Shown here: positions 1 to 8,823 of the stretch, in pieces
Position numbering within the stretch: the first letter of the stretch is position 1
Layout: each line of letters begins with the position of its first letter
Source of the DNA: Phellopilus nigrolimitatus
Taxonomy: Eukaryota; Basidiomycota; Agaricomycetes; Hymenochaetales; Hymenochaetaceae
Assembly: GCA_021029095.1 (NCBI GenBank)
Contig: JAJOHG010000009.1
Span: forward strand, 868,001-932,000
Direction: 5' to 3'
DNA length: 64,000 bases
Translations under genes and position numbers: made by a program
Notes under the pieces: generated by a model
What the model was told of the DNA's origin: nothing
Databases searched by the model: none
Seen by the model: the letters and a program-made list of their open reading frames with translations, nothing else

Positions 1-573
1 GGCAGGAACAATCGCGGCTCGAAGTCGAGAACGCCGAGGACGACCTCGTGCAGAAGACGGAGGTCCCGATCATGCTCATGAAGACCGTCCTTGAGAACGT
101 GCGTACAAGCTCGGTTCAATCGTGGCACGTCCTCGTGCTCAATGACATACTAAATATGTTTTATTGCAGCTTTGAAGAATCTGAACGAGCTCATCAAAGC
201 TCAACTCGCCTACCACGCGCCGGCTGTAGAGGCGCCCTCCGCCTCCCTTTCACCAGCAAGAGGGCCCGCACGCCTGGACGATCGGCTACGCCAGGATGAA
301 GGGGGTGGCAGAGGACTGCGCACTGAGCAAGTGGCGCTGGCAGCGAACGCAGCGAGCGGAACAAACGCTCGCGTGGTGAGGACCCGAAGAACTGAATCCG
401 AACAGCGAGCACGCCGGCGACAAAGGCGGCGCTGCGCTGCGCACTATCAGCGAGGCGAGCCGGGGGTTGCGAACGCGACAATACGCGCCATTGCGTTTCG
501 CCGCCTGACGACCGGCGCGTCGTCCCCTCTCTCTCTCTATATATATATATTCAATAATAGTTGTATTTACTAG
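1..573 (+). CDS. BAR-domain protein, 3' end (partial, possibly decayed)
   Basis: BAR domains are coiled-coil dimers that bind curved membranes in endocytosis and trafficking. The frame is open from base 3 and reads SRLEVENAEDDLVQKTE, then MLMKTVLEN, heptad-rich text typical of the last helix of fungal BAR proteins. A 67-base intron (103-169, GTACAAG donor, TACTAA-like branch, CAG acceptor) joins VLENV to PLKNLNELIKAQLAYH, a very common BAR-family sequence. The start lies outside the window. After about base 235 the familiar sequence gives way to low-complexity Arg/Ala-rich text running to a stop at 571-573, so the C-terminus may be frameshifted or rearranged. The family assignment rests on remembered similarity. 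Confidence 0.6.
525..550. repeat. CT/TA microsatellite
   Basis: A short CT run passes directly into an AT dinucleotide run. It marks the change from GC-rich coding sequence to an AT-rich spacer. Confidence 0.85.
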
Positions 574-1070
574 TACAACATAATATCATATCATTTTTCT
601 CTGTAATAAATATAACAATAGATGGTAAAGGGTCCTGCATAGATCGAGGCCGGAATGACTTGTATGCTGCAAAAACAACAGTACGTAACCATCAATCAAT
701 GCTGATAGTCTTTACAGGCAATCAATATGTTAATCCTCAAATTGATGTGCCTTCCGAAGAAACAAATGCTGCTTTCTTCTCTTTGACATTCTTCCATCAA
801 ATATTGCTGCATCTAAATGATGCAGCTACCTGGCAAAATTAATGCAGTATTATAATATATTATAAAAAATTTCCAACCTAATATGTCCCTTTTGAAGCAA
901 AATTTTGCCCCAGATTTCAATTTTCATTCAGAGCAGCGGCGCTGAATGAAGTTTTTGCAAGCAAACACTGACATTGATGCAACACAGTTTTTTAAGCAAT
1001 GCTGCATTTCATTCAATGAAATCGCTGAGTTTGATTGAATGAATGAGCTGGGAGGACTGGATCACGCAAC
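574..1070. other. AT-rich non-coding spacer
   Basis: This stretch separates the BAR fragment from the next gene remnants. It is AT-rich, with runs such as TATAATATATTATAAA near 850 and several TGAATGAA-type short repeats near 940-1045. The only longer open frame (561-842) starts at TTG and resembles nothing I recognise. I see no gene here. Confidence 0.6.
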
Positions 1071-1349
1071 CTAACCATCAATACAATTTTTCGGCAAAAA
1101 GAACAATGAGTTATGCTTTACAGAAAACAGCTCTGGAAAAAGGGCGGAAAAACACTCTCTGAGCTTAGTGAGTTCCTCGACGATCCGCCTGTCCTTCGTC
1201 GCAAGCAGCGTCCCAAGAGAATTGCTCTGCTGCGAGCCCGTTTTTGCAGGATTGGGGTTCGGAAGGGACAAACCGAGTCTGTTGCCGTCCAGGATATAGC
1301 CACCTTCGGCAGTAAGCTCGTCCTCATCCATTTCGCCAAATTCAATGTA
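1071..1349 (-). CDS. unrecognised exon-like ORF, about 90 aa
   Basis: On the minus strand an acceptor-like CCAG at 1350-1353 precedes an open frame reading QYIEFGEMDEDELTAEGGY and ending at 1071. The composition (acidic start, then TKDRRIVEELTKLREC) looks like real protein, not a chance frame. It lies downstream of the RVB1 remnant on the same strand but does not match RVB1 as I know it. It may be an exon of another, decayed gene fused by rearrangement. I cannot name a function. Confidence 0.25.
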   Translation of the reverse strand, partial: YIEFGEMDEDELTAEGGYILDGNRLGLSLPNPNPAKTGSQQSNSLGTLLATKDRRIVEELTKLRECFSALFPELFSVKHNSLFFLPKNCIDG

Positions 1350-1416
1350 CTGGAACGTACTGGAAAGACAAAAAGTACCTTGTAAATTATCTTATAAGGA
1401 CAGTCAAACGAACGTA

Positions 1417-1930
1417 GACATGCCTGCATCCCGCCCTTCGGCAAGGGCACGTACGTCTCCGATTCGAGGTCGTACGAGGACGCGTACGCATTCGAGCGGT
1501 AAGCTACAAACATCAAAAGGTAGCACTTAGTAAGAACGTACCTGAAAAACGAACAAAAAGAAAACGCACCTATCGCCCGACGGAACGTCTCCGACAGACG
1601 TCTTCTTCACCTCTGTGCTGTACACTTCCGAGCCCACTATGGGGCAGAAAGTGACCTACACGCCGAGTTCAAGTGAGATGGTGAGCGCGAGGGCAGTTTT
1701 CCCTGTGCCGGGAGCACCAGCAAGTCAAAGCGCACACCCAGAGAACCTGCACGTCTTGATGAGGTCCGCTACAATGCCTAGCCAAGTCAGTAGATTATTC
1801 AAAAGAGTAAATAAGAAATTGTGTTGCGCACCTCCCAAGTGTTCGTCTGTCCAATGAAGCCCGCTGCATCGGCTGCAGCCAGGTCCTCCAGCGAAAGTCG
1901 GAGGCCTTTGATGTGTGAGTGCGAGGCTAT
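1417..1930 (-). pseudogene. RVB1: RVB1 / RuvB-like helicase 1, decayed copy
   Basis: RVB1 is an AAA+ ATPase of INO80, SWR1 and R2TP complexes. Reading the minus strand from 1930, I see SHSHIKGL and then AAGFIGQTN, both from the N-terminus. An intron follows, then VADLIKTCRFSG, a Walker A segment LAGAPGTGKTALALT, and CPIVGSEVYSTEVKKT. Further on comes SNAYASSYDLESETYVPL, matching the segment about 100 residues later in RVB1. The copy is broken. The frame shifts just before Walker A (a leucine codon is damaged), a lysine codon has become TAG after LELGV, the frame shifts again before ETFRRAIG, and most of the middle and all of the C-terminal ATPase half are missing. The functional RVB1 is presumably elsewhere, since the gene is essential in fungi (inference). 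Confidence 0.7.
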
Positions 1931-2070
1931 CCGCAACGCATGCGTCGTTGACGAAAAAGACGGGGGCGGAAGTGCATTGTGAGGGACTGGGGCCGAGGAC
2001 GACTGTGGATTGTGAAATAAAAGGAATTCAGATCGGCAACTCGGCCGCGTGATCGACGAGAACGGCGCAG
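1931..2070. other. spacer between RVB1 and SWI1 remnants
   Basis: This short interval has no gene that I can recognise. The two remnants are coded on opposite strands and diverge from here. Confidence 0.4.
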
Positions 2071-4800
2071 GGTCAGGAGCGTAAACAAGCAGGTTATGAT
2101 CCTGTGTCCTCGCCCTGGAAGAACCCCGAACCCACCCCCGAATTCGGCGGAATTAGACTAGCCAGAAAGGACCTCGATCTCTACAAGCTTTGGCAGATTA
2201 TCTTCACTGCAGGTGGTGCCGGCAAAATACAGCAGCAGAACGTGTGGCCTAATGTCCTTCACCATTTCAATCTTCCCAAATATCTCCCACACCCCCAAGA
2301 GAATGGCAATGTATCAACCGCAGTCGCTATCGCTCAGTTTTATTCCATCCTCCTCGGTCCTTTCGAAGAGATCTATTATAAAAACATACCAGTCTCGCAG
2401 AAGCAGGCATTAATGACTTCCCATCACCGCGTCTCCTGGGCCTGCTTCCTTTCACGGACATAATATGTCTCCACTTGGTACTGTAGGAAGCATGGCACAA
2501 TCTCAGCCCCCAATCGGCGCGGAAGCCCTCGGCCATTCCTTCTCTGCAAGCAGCTCTGACTTTGATGTCAACAGTGAAGCTCGCAATAAACGAAAGTTAG
2601 ACGAATCTGAGGAGGGAAATGGCAAGCGGTCACGAAGGAAAACTGGTGTGTTTTAGCTTTGTCTTTCGGTACTCGGCTATTCTATACGTGTACTCATTGT
2701 AAATGACTTATACAGATTCCGAATCACCTAACGCGTCCGTAAGTCTCGGTCTTCCTGGTATTATAGATATAAACATGACCATCATATCGCATCTATACAG
2801 CGTGGCGGCTCCGAAGCTGTTCCCAACTCTCACGCGCCTACTTCTGCAATGGCTGCTACCCGAGTCAAACCATCGCGAAGAAAGATAGAATACGTCCCTC
2901 TTGCTCGGGAGGTCGAGACAGCAGGTGGTCGAGATGTCAATCACATTCAAAACGAGTTGACGCGGTTGTCCCGTGGACTGCCTCTGCGCGACATAAACGA
3001 GTGGGGCAAAGTCTACGTCGACGCTCTGACCATGTCCCTCCGTTCGTGTATTTCAACTGAATTATCCTACGGTCTGACGACCCTCATTCTGCTTTCAACG
3101 ATGCGCAGTGCAGCTCCTGACACTGGCTTTGTTATTGGGCAATGCGAGGAGTTGCTGGACGAAGTCCTGGACTTGCTCGAGGAGCTTGCTTTTCCGTGCG
3201 ACTTGGAAATTGACCCCCCTGCTGCCTTTGCTACCCCTGCGCATGATGCAGAGCTTGTGACCAATTGCCAACTCGTGAGTCTCGTCCATGACGAGATTTC
3301 ATATCCACTTGCGTCGGAGGAGAAGAATCAGGGCGACTTCGACGCGAGAGTCGCCGGCCCAATGCAGCGACGGGCAGATATCATCCGGTTGGCTCTCAAC
3401 ATTCTTCGTAATCTGAGCGCTGTAACCGATAAGCAAGCGTTCATGGCCCGACACCCTATTCTTATCGACCTGTTGTTAAGGATCACGTGTTTGCATTCGC
3501 CAGAGGGCCAGACCCCACGAGCGGCGTCTCTGTCGTCCGAATGAGTAGAACAAAGAGCACGGCGCATAGTTGAATTGATTTCCTCTTACTTGGTCAATCC
3601 AGCTGAAACCCTTAATCCGTTTGCGTGGATAATGCAGTCCGGTCTTCCCTTACCTCCTGATCCGCGAGCGCCGTTGTTGCCTGATGCAGCATTGGAGGTG
3701 TTCACGCGCATCAGCCAGCCGGACTCAAACGGCAAGATCTTTTCTAGCTCAGTGCCGCAGCAATGGCTGTGGCGCCTGTTCGAAGCGCTGGTCCATCGCC
3801 TGCCGTCGACCGACCACGACTACAAGCTCGTGATCCGCGAGGAGTCGTGGATGAGCTACCTCGTCCTGGGCCTCTACTCGTTCGCGTTCCTCATGCCGCC
3901 GGAGATGAAGCAGCGTGTCAAAGAAGACCGCTCGCTGAGCTTCGCGAAGGTCATACTGCGCTTCGTGAAGCGCATCATGAGCGGCGGGCCCGTGCAGGCG
4001 GAGCTGCGCATGCACTTCGCGTCGTGCGCGCGGCGCGCGATCGAGACCATGAAGATGATCAACGACGGGGACGACGGACGACTCGTTTGACACGTCGCAG
4101 CCGAACGTGCCGACGCTCTCGGCGAGGTCGGAGACAAGAAGGTGGAGAAGTTATCACGGCAGCACTCCGTGAGTGAGCGCTCGCCTTTGTCGGTCCCGCT
4201 GGTGCGACAGGACCGGGCCAGCACTGGACGGCGAGTGGCCCATATGGAGAGCATCTTGCGGCCTTGAGCCCGCACTTTCGGCAGATTCACCGCCACCGAT
4301 GGATTCGCCTCCACTGGCACCTGCGGCCCACCCACGTGCACAAGCGCAAGCTCAGACGACGGCGCCTAGCCGTCGTTATGATCCACGGTCTGACGAGAGC
4401 CCGCACGGAGCAAGGGCGGAGCAAATAGATTGGGACAGGTTACGCATGGGCGCGAGTACTCGCGCATGCTGAAGCTTAAGAGACAGCTTGAGGCCAGACG
4501 CGTGGACCGGCTGAGTTGAGCAGAAGCGCGCTGCCTCCACCGTCGCCATCGGCGAATTCGACGCGGTCGAACTCAGACTATCCGACTCAGTACCCACCGC
4601 CCGGTGCTCCTGAGGCGGTGGACAAGCGTCGTGGGCGGAAGCCGAAGGATGCGGACAGCATGAGCATGCGAGGGCCGCCGACTCCCGTACCAAAGTCGGT
4701 CGTTTCACGTCCCAGGCCGGCGAGAAGCGCAAGAGACGTGCTGGCGGCGGGCGGAAGCCGAAAGAGCCGCGTCTTCGGTGAGCGCGATGGGCTCGAGTAG
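2071..4800 (+). pseudogene. SWI1-like ARID subunit of SWI/SNF, 5'-truncated and broken
   Basis: SWI1 is the ARID (DNA-binding) subunit of SWI/SNF remodelers. From about 2071 the frame reads GYDPVSSPWKNPEP, then the ARID core (KDLDLYKLWQIIFTAGG ... FNLPKYLPHP ... AQFYSILLGPFEE), up to about 2410. Introns at 2646-2715 and 2739-2800 lead to the armadillo-like part: RRKIEYVPLAREVETAGGRD, then ELSYGLTTLILLSTM, and later SWMSYLVLGLYSFAFL. Damage is clear. There is a frameshift near 2415, an in-frame TGA at 3542, apparent loss of a central segment just before it, another shift near 4070 (the frame of DTSQPNVPTL continues out of phase), and a TGA after ESILRP near 4264. A basic, AT-hook-like KRRGRKPKD lies near 4625. 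The N-terminal region usual for the family is absent. Sequencing error could explain one break but hardly all of them. Confidence 0.72.
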
Positions 4801-4870
4801 ACGATCAGACGCAGGCGGTCGACTCCACCTACTCCGTATTCTTAGAAAATTATGCCCCACCCCGCAATCC

Positions 4871-5149
4871 TGTGAGGCGGAGTGGTCTCACAACAAACAC
4901 AGACAGTGACCTGAGTCCAATGGATGAGTGCAAAAGATAGATATATTAAGGAAACTAAACATGCCTGAGTCCAATGGATGAGTGCAAAAGATAGAGAGCA
5001 CCATCCATGGACTCTGCCGCTTCAAGGGAAGCATTACATAATACATCAACATGTCAGGTGACGCAGAACAACAAGTCAGGAGTTCAAGTCACCTGGTACG
5101 CAAAATAATAAAAGGAATAAAAGTGTCCAAGATCATACTATATCCAATA
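4871..5149 (-). repeat. copia LTR of E1 (279 bp)
   Basis: Top strand starts TGTGAGGCGGAGTGG and ends ATACTATATCCAATA. A 31-bp block beginning CCTGAGTCCAATGG occurs twice inside, as in most copies of this LTR. The internal side is followed by CTCCCCCTTGATCTGAC, the complement of the element's polypurine tract. Confidence 0.93.
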
Positions 5150-5177
5150 CTCCCCCTTGATCTGACACGCCTGTCAA

Positions 5178-7402
5178 TCACAGAAGACCCAGCATACCAC
5201 GCATCTCAATCACCTTCACGCGTCCAAGCGCCTTGGTCATGATGTCAGCCGGCATAGACTTGGTGGGGAGGTAGCAAATGTCAATAAGACCCGACTCAAC
5301 CACATCGCGCAGCCAATAGTGCCGCAAGTCCAGGTGCTTCATCCGTCCATGGTGTTCAGGGTTCCTGGCAACAGCAAGGGCAGATTGGTTGTCCACATAG
5401 AGTGTGGAAGGCGCATTGAACTCATAGCCAAATTCAGAGAACAAGTTGCGCAACCACATAATCTCCTGACCTCCCTGAACAGCAGAGATGTATTCCGCTT
5501 CAGTGGTGGAGAGTGTCACAATAGTCTGAAGACGACTAGCCCAGCTGATAGCACCAGTTCCCATCTTAACCACCAGGCCGCTTGTAGAGCGCCTGTCATC
5601 TTCATCCCCTCCATGGTCCGCGTCAGTGAATGTGGTGAACAATTCAGACGAGTTCTTGTCAGGCGCATAAGTCAACTTCATGTCTTTGGTACCTTGAAGG
5701 TAACGACACAAGTGCTTTGCAGCCTTCCAGTGAGCAGGACCAGGATTAGAACTGAAGCGCGCAAGAAGTCCAACTGCATATGAGATATCAGGACGCGTTG
5801 CCACAGCCAGATACATGAGTGCACCAATCAGCTGCCTGTAGGGGACAGTCTTCATGAATGCGATCTCTTCTGGAGTGAGGGGACCCATGGACTTGCTGAG
5901 ACGATGGCCTTCTGGTAGTGGAGTGGAAACCTCGCCGCATCCAGCCATTTCAAAACGCTCAAGTAAGTCAGTGATGTACTGGCGCTGGGATAGGGATAGG
6001 GATCGTATTGAGCGGTCTCTCTCAATATGGACACCAAGCAGGAAGGAGGTAGGGCCGAGGTCGCGCAGTTTGAAGTGCTTTTCAAGTTCGCGCTTGACAA
6101 ACAAGAATTGCTCCTTTGACTTTGCAGCAATGGTCATGTCATCCACATAGACTGGAATGATGATGCGCACATTGTCATGTCTGTAGACCCAAATGCTGTT
6201 GTCGCAGCGAACCAAAGAGAATCCCATGCCCTTCAACACAGAGTCGAGTTTCTTGTGCCATTGGCGCCCAGCTTGCTTAAGACCATAGATCGCCTTAGCA
6301 AGCTTAAGCACAAAACCGGCGCCATAATACTCCTCAAACCCTTCTGGCTGATCCATGTAGACGTCATGATCCAAGTCACCATTGAGGAACGCAGTGGAGA
6401 TGTCAATGCTGAACAACTCTAGGTCCTCAATTGCAGCCAAGGCCAGTATAGCGCGAAGTGCAGCCCACTTGGCAGTAGGAGCAAACACCTGTGCAAACTC
6501 TAAGCCAGGGCGCTGTGAGTAACCCTTTGCCACCAATCGCGCCTTGTGCCTGTCCACTGAGCCATCTGCCTTGCGCTTGAGTTTGAACACCCACCGACAG
6601 CCAATGGTCTTGCGACCAGAAGGAAGTCTGACTGGGGTGAAGGTGCCATTCTCAACAAGACTGATAAACTCGTCCATTGCAGCCTGTTCCCAGAGGGAAG
6701 CGTCAGGACGTCCTTTGATGTCTCTCCAGTGTACTGGCTCAGGACCATACTGGGTGCGCACCTCCGCAGAGAAGACATGCTCAAAGCAGTTTGTAGACTT
6801 CAACACATGATTGTGTGCGTCCTCAAAGCTGATGTAGCAGTCCTCAAGTGCCGCATTTGCCCCAAAGTCCATAAGTCCAGCAAACATAAGTGCCTCAGCC
6901 TGCATCTCATCCTCGGACATGATGTCTAACTCGTCACTGCGCTCAATCACAGGCTCAGGTGTAGGTGCTGCTGCTGGTGCTGGTGCAGCTGGAGCCCTAG
7001 GAATGCGACGACCTGGATAATCTGCAAGTGGATTAATCACTGCATCTCTGTACCCATGCAAAGGACGCGGCTGAGGGCGCCAAGACGTTGAAGGCCAAGA
7101 AGGCGCTTCAGGTGCAGGAGTAGAAGCAGGAGGTTCCTTAGGTCGTTTCGCAGGAGGAGGGTGAGCAGAGGGAGAGGACACAGGAGGGTCAGGAGGGACA
7201 TCCGATGGAGCTCGCTCGCGCTTTACAGCAGGCCGAGTTGGAGTCACTGGAGGTGGTGCAGGGCGAAAAGGAGGAGTAACTGGAGCTGGTGGGGGACGAG
7301 GAGGAGGAGTGGCAGGACGAGGAGGAGGAGGAGCTGGTGGATTAGCAGGCAAAGGAAGTGGCGGAACATCATCCACATCGCCATCTCCCCCCTGTTCCGG
7401 CA
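5178..7402 (-). pseudogene. copia polyprotein fragment of E1: RT and RNase H
   Basis: The frame is open and reads, from the broken upstream end, a Pro/Ala-rich linker, FKLKRKADGSVDRHKARLVA (RT entry), YVDDM (RT active site), TDADHGGDEDDRRSTSG and TEAEYISAV (RNase H Ty1 type). It ends at a stop at 5178-5180. It lacks Gag, protease and integrase, which lie beyond the insertion at 16832-18363. One difference from the intact copies is DICYLP where they have DIRYLP. Without the missing half it cannot make a functional polyprotein. Confidence 0.9.
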
Positions 7403-7464
7403 CTTGGGTAGTGGCCACTGCTTCGCATGGCAGGTTACGAGCCCAGGTTAGCTGATGTAATCAA
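7403..7464 (+). repeat. terminal inverted repeat, left (62 bp)
   Basis: Starts CTTGGGTAGTGGCCACTGCT and continues to ATGTAATCAA. It is a perfect reverse complement of 16666-16727 over all 62 bases that I compared. Confidence 0.9.
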
Positions 7465-8136
7465 CTTGGGTAGTGGCCACTGCTTCGCATAGCAGGTTAC
7501 AATCCTGGTTGGTAGCCCATGTAAAGAGTGTTGTGATTTTCAAACAAAAGGATGAGACATTTACATAACCTATACTTCAAATTTTGGTTTATAGTAATTT
7601 GCTGATAGAGAAGTGAGTTCTGGTCCGATTGCAATGATATTACAATAAAAATGATCGTACAGTCCAGGGCTACACATTCCAACCAGCAAAATGCTCATTT
7701 GACAGGCTTTTCAGAAGTGAATTCTGAGCTGAATACCAATCAGATAAAAGAGATAGATACATCATCTGGAAGGCCTGAAGTAGACCTTTCAGACAGTACC
7801 ATCCGCACAGAAGTGTACCGGCTTGGATTTTTCAGAATTTGGTGCATACAGTCTGGAAAGTCTGCAGGCTGGATAAGTTCAGGACAAATCGTCTCAGGGG
7901 TTATTTTTCAGCCCCCAAACCCATCTACTATGTTACATAATCGTGTAGGTATTGTGAGGCGCTTGAGAACGCAAAAGAAATCATGTTTTTACGTGCAGTA
8001 GAAGAATTACTATGCTGAAAATACAAATGAGAATGGTGCTGAGCATGGGGGATTTTCCTAATTTGGTAACAAGTTTGAATTTTGTAGTGGTTGTGGCACG
8101 GGCGCCGATACCAAAGTACACTCGGGTAACGCAAAT
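7465..8136 (+). repeat. inverted-repeat family arm, copy A
   Basis: Begins with the same outer 25 bases as the repeat to its left (CTTGGGTAGTGGCCACTGCT) but diverges after GGTTAC (AATCCTGGTTGGTAGC). About 670 bp of this arm recurs inverted, with scattered differences, at 53640-54333, ending in the same terminus. Parts recur at 15165-15534 and, inverted, at 15634-16003. It is AT-rich and non-coding. Small frames of 60-110 codons exist on both strands in all copies but look like shadows. Confidence 0.75.
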
Positions 8137-8240
8137 TTTGTACACTTTTTGTATTGCCACCAGCTGGGACCAAATATATGCAAGCACAAAGATAATGACC
8201 AGTTAGTAGGACGATCCTTCCTAAAGTCAGGGCTCGTAAC
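8137..8240 (+). repeat. 104-bp module, copy 1
   Basis: Runs from TTTGTACACTTTTTGTATTG to GGGCTCGTAAC. The same sequence occurs at 16728-16831 (abutting E1), almost completely and inverted at 15535-15633 (the loop of the fold-back), and in part, inverted, near 53655-53725. It ends in GTTACGAGCCC (complement), which is also present inside the outer terminal repeat at 7403-7464. Confidence 0.75.
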
Positions 8241-8570
8241 TTTTCATGCAATTCATGAGGCAATTCTTGATGGATTTCCGTGATTTAAATTGCTAAAAAA
8301 GCGGAATAATCCCCTCCAGAGGATGGTGTAAAGATAAATAAGAAATACCCACTAGAATATTATGTAATCACAAAGCGGCACCTCTGTTTAAACTGAAAAT
8401 TCGAGTTTACTGTGGTTTACTCTGTAAAAGTGCATGGGTATTTGCCTGGCTGATACCCCTCAGCCTACCCTGCAAGTCCGGTCTCATTTCCATTTTAATT
8501 TCGATTTTTTCGGTTTTTTTCGGCCAAGATCTGGGTTTCTTAGGCATTTCTTAGCTGTAAATGTCATTTT
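8241..8570. other. non-coding interior of the composite, left of E2
   Basis: AT-rich, with no gene seen. The last five bases, ATTTT (8566-8570), are the target duplication of E2, repeated at 14604-14608. Confidence 0.6.
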
Positions 8571-8795
8571 TGTGAGGCGGAGTGGTCTCACAACAAACAC
8601 AGACAGTGACCTGAGTCCAATGGATGAGTGCAAAAGATAGAGAGCACCATCCATGGACTCTGCCGCTTCAAGGGAAGCATTATGTAATACATCAACATGT
8701 CAGGTGACGCAGAACAACAAGTCAGGAGTTCAAGTCACCTGGTACGCAAAATAATAAAAGGAAATAAAGTGTCCAAGATCATACTATATCCAATA
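8571..8795 (-). repeat. copia LTR of E2, 3' (225 bp, short form)
   Basis: Same ends as the other LTRs, but only one of the two internal copies of the block beginning CCTGAGTCCAATGG, giving a 54-bp deletion. Slippage or recombination between the two direct copies explains it. Confidence 0.92.
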
Positions 8796-8823
8796 CTCCC
8801 CCCTGATCTGACACACCTGTCAA

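Larger units (their letters stand above)
4871..7402 (-). mobile_element. Ty1/copia element E1, 3' half (LTR, RT, RNase H)
   Basis: This is the left part of copia copy E1: 3' LTR, purine tract (bottom strand, next to 5150), and the polyprotein from the proline-rich linker through RT and RNase H. It breaks off in the codons of PEQGG... where the inverted-repeat composite begins at 7403. The body resumes at 16832. The left flank is AATCC (4866-4870). No matching 5-bp duplication occurs at the far right end of the array (AGAAT, 52950-52954), so the outer ends of the cluster are not the two ends of one simple insertion. Confidence 0.9.

Noticed and set aside
561..842. 93-aa frame in the AT-rich spacer
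   Set aside because: TTG start, no recognised similarity, composition of AT-rich spacer.
3542..3544. In-frame TGA in the SWI1-like gene as a recoded (selenocysteine or readthrough) codon
   Set aside because: The same gene has several frameshifts and a missing segment, and fungi of this group lack the selenocysteine pathway as far as known. Pseudogene decay is simpler.
5051..5242. 63-aa frame starting MSGDAEQQVRSSS, present at most LTRs
   Set aside because: It crosses the LTR/internal boundary in the wrong direction and is antisense to the polyprotein end. It is a by-product of LTR repetition.
8012..8206. Conserved 60-110 codon frames on both strands of the inverted-repeat arms as small proteins
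   Set aside because: They occur in both orientations of an AT-rich non-coding repeat, differ by frame among copies and show no protein-like pattern.
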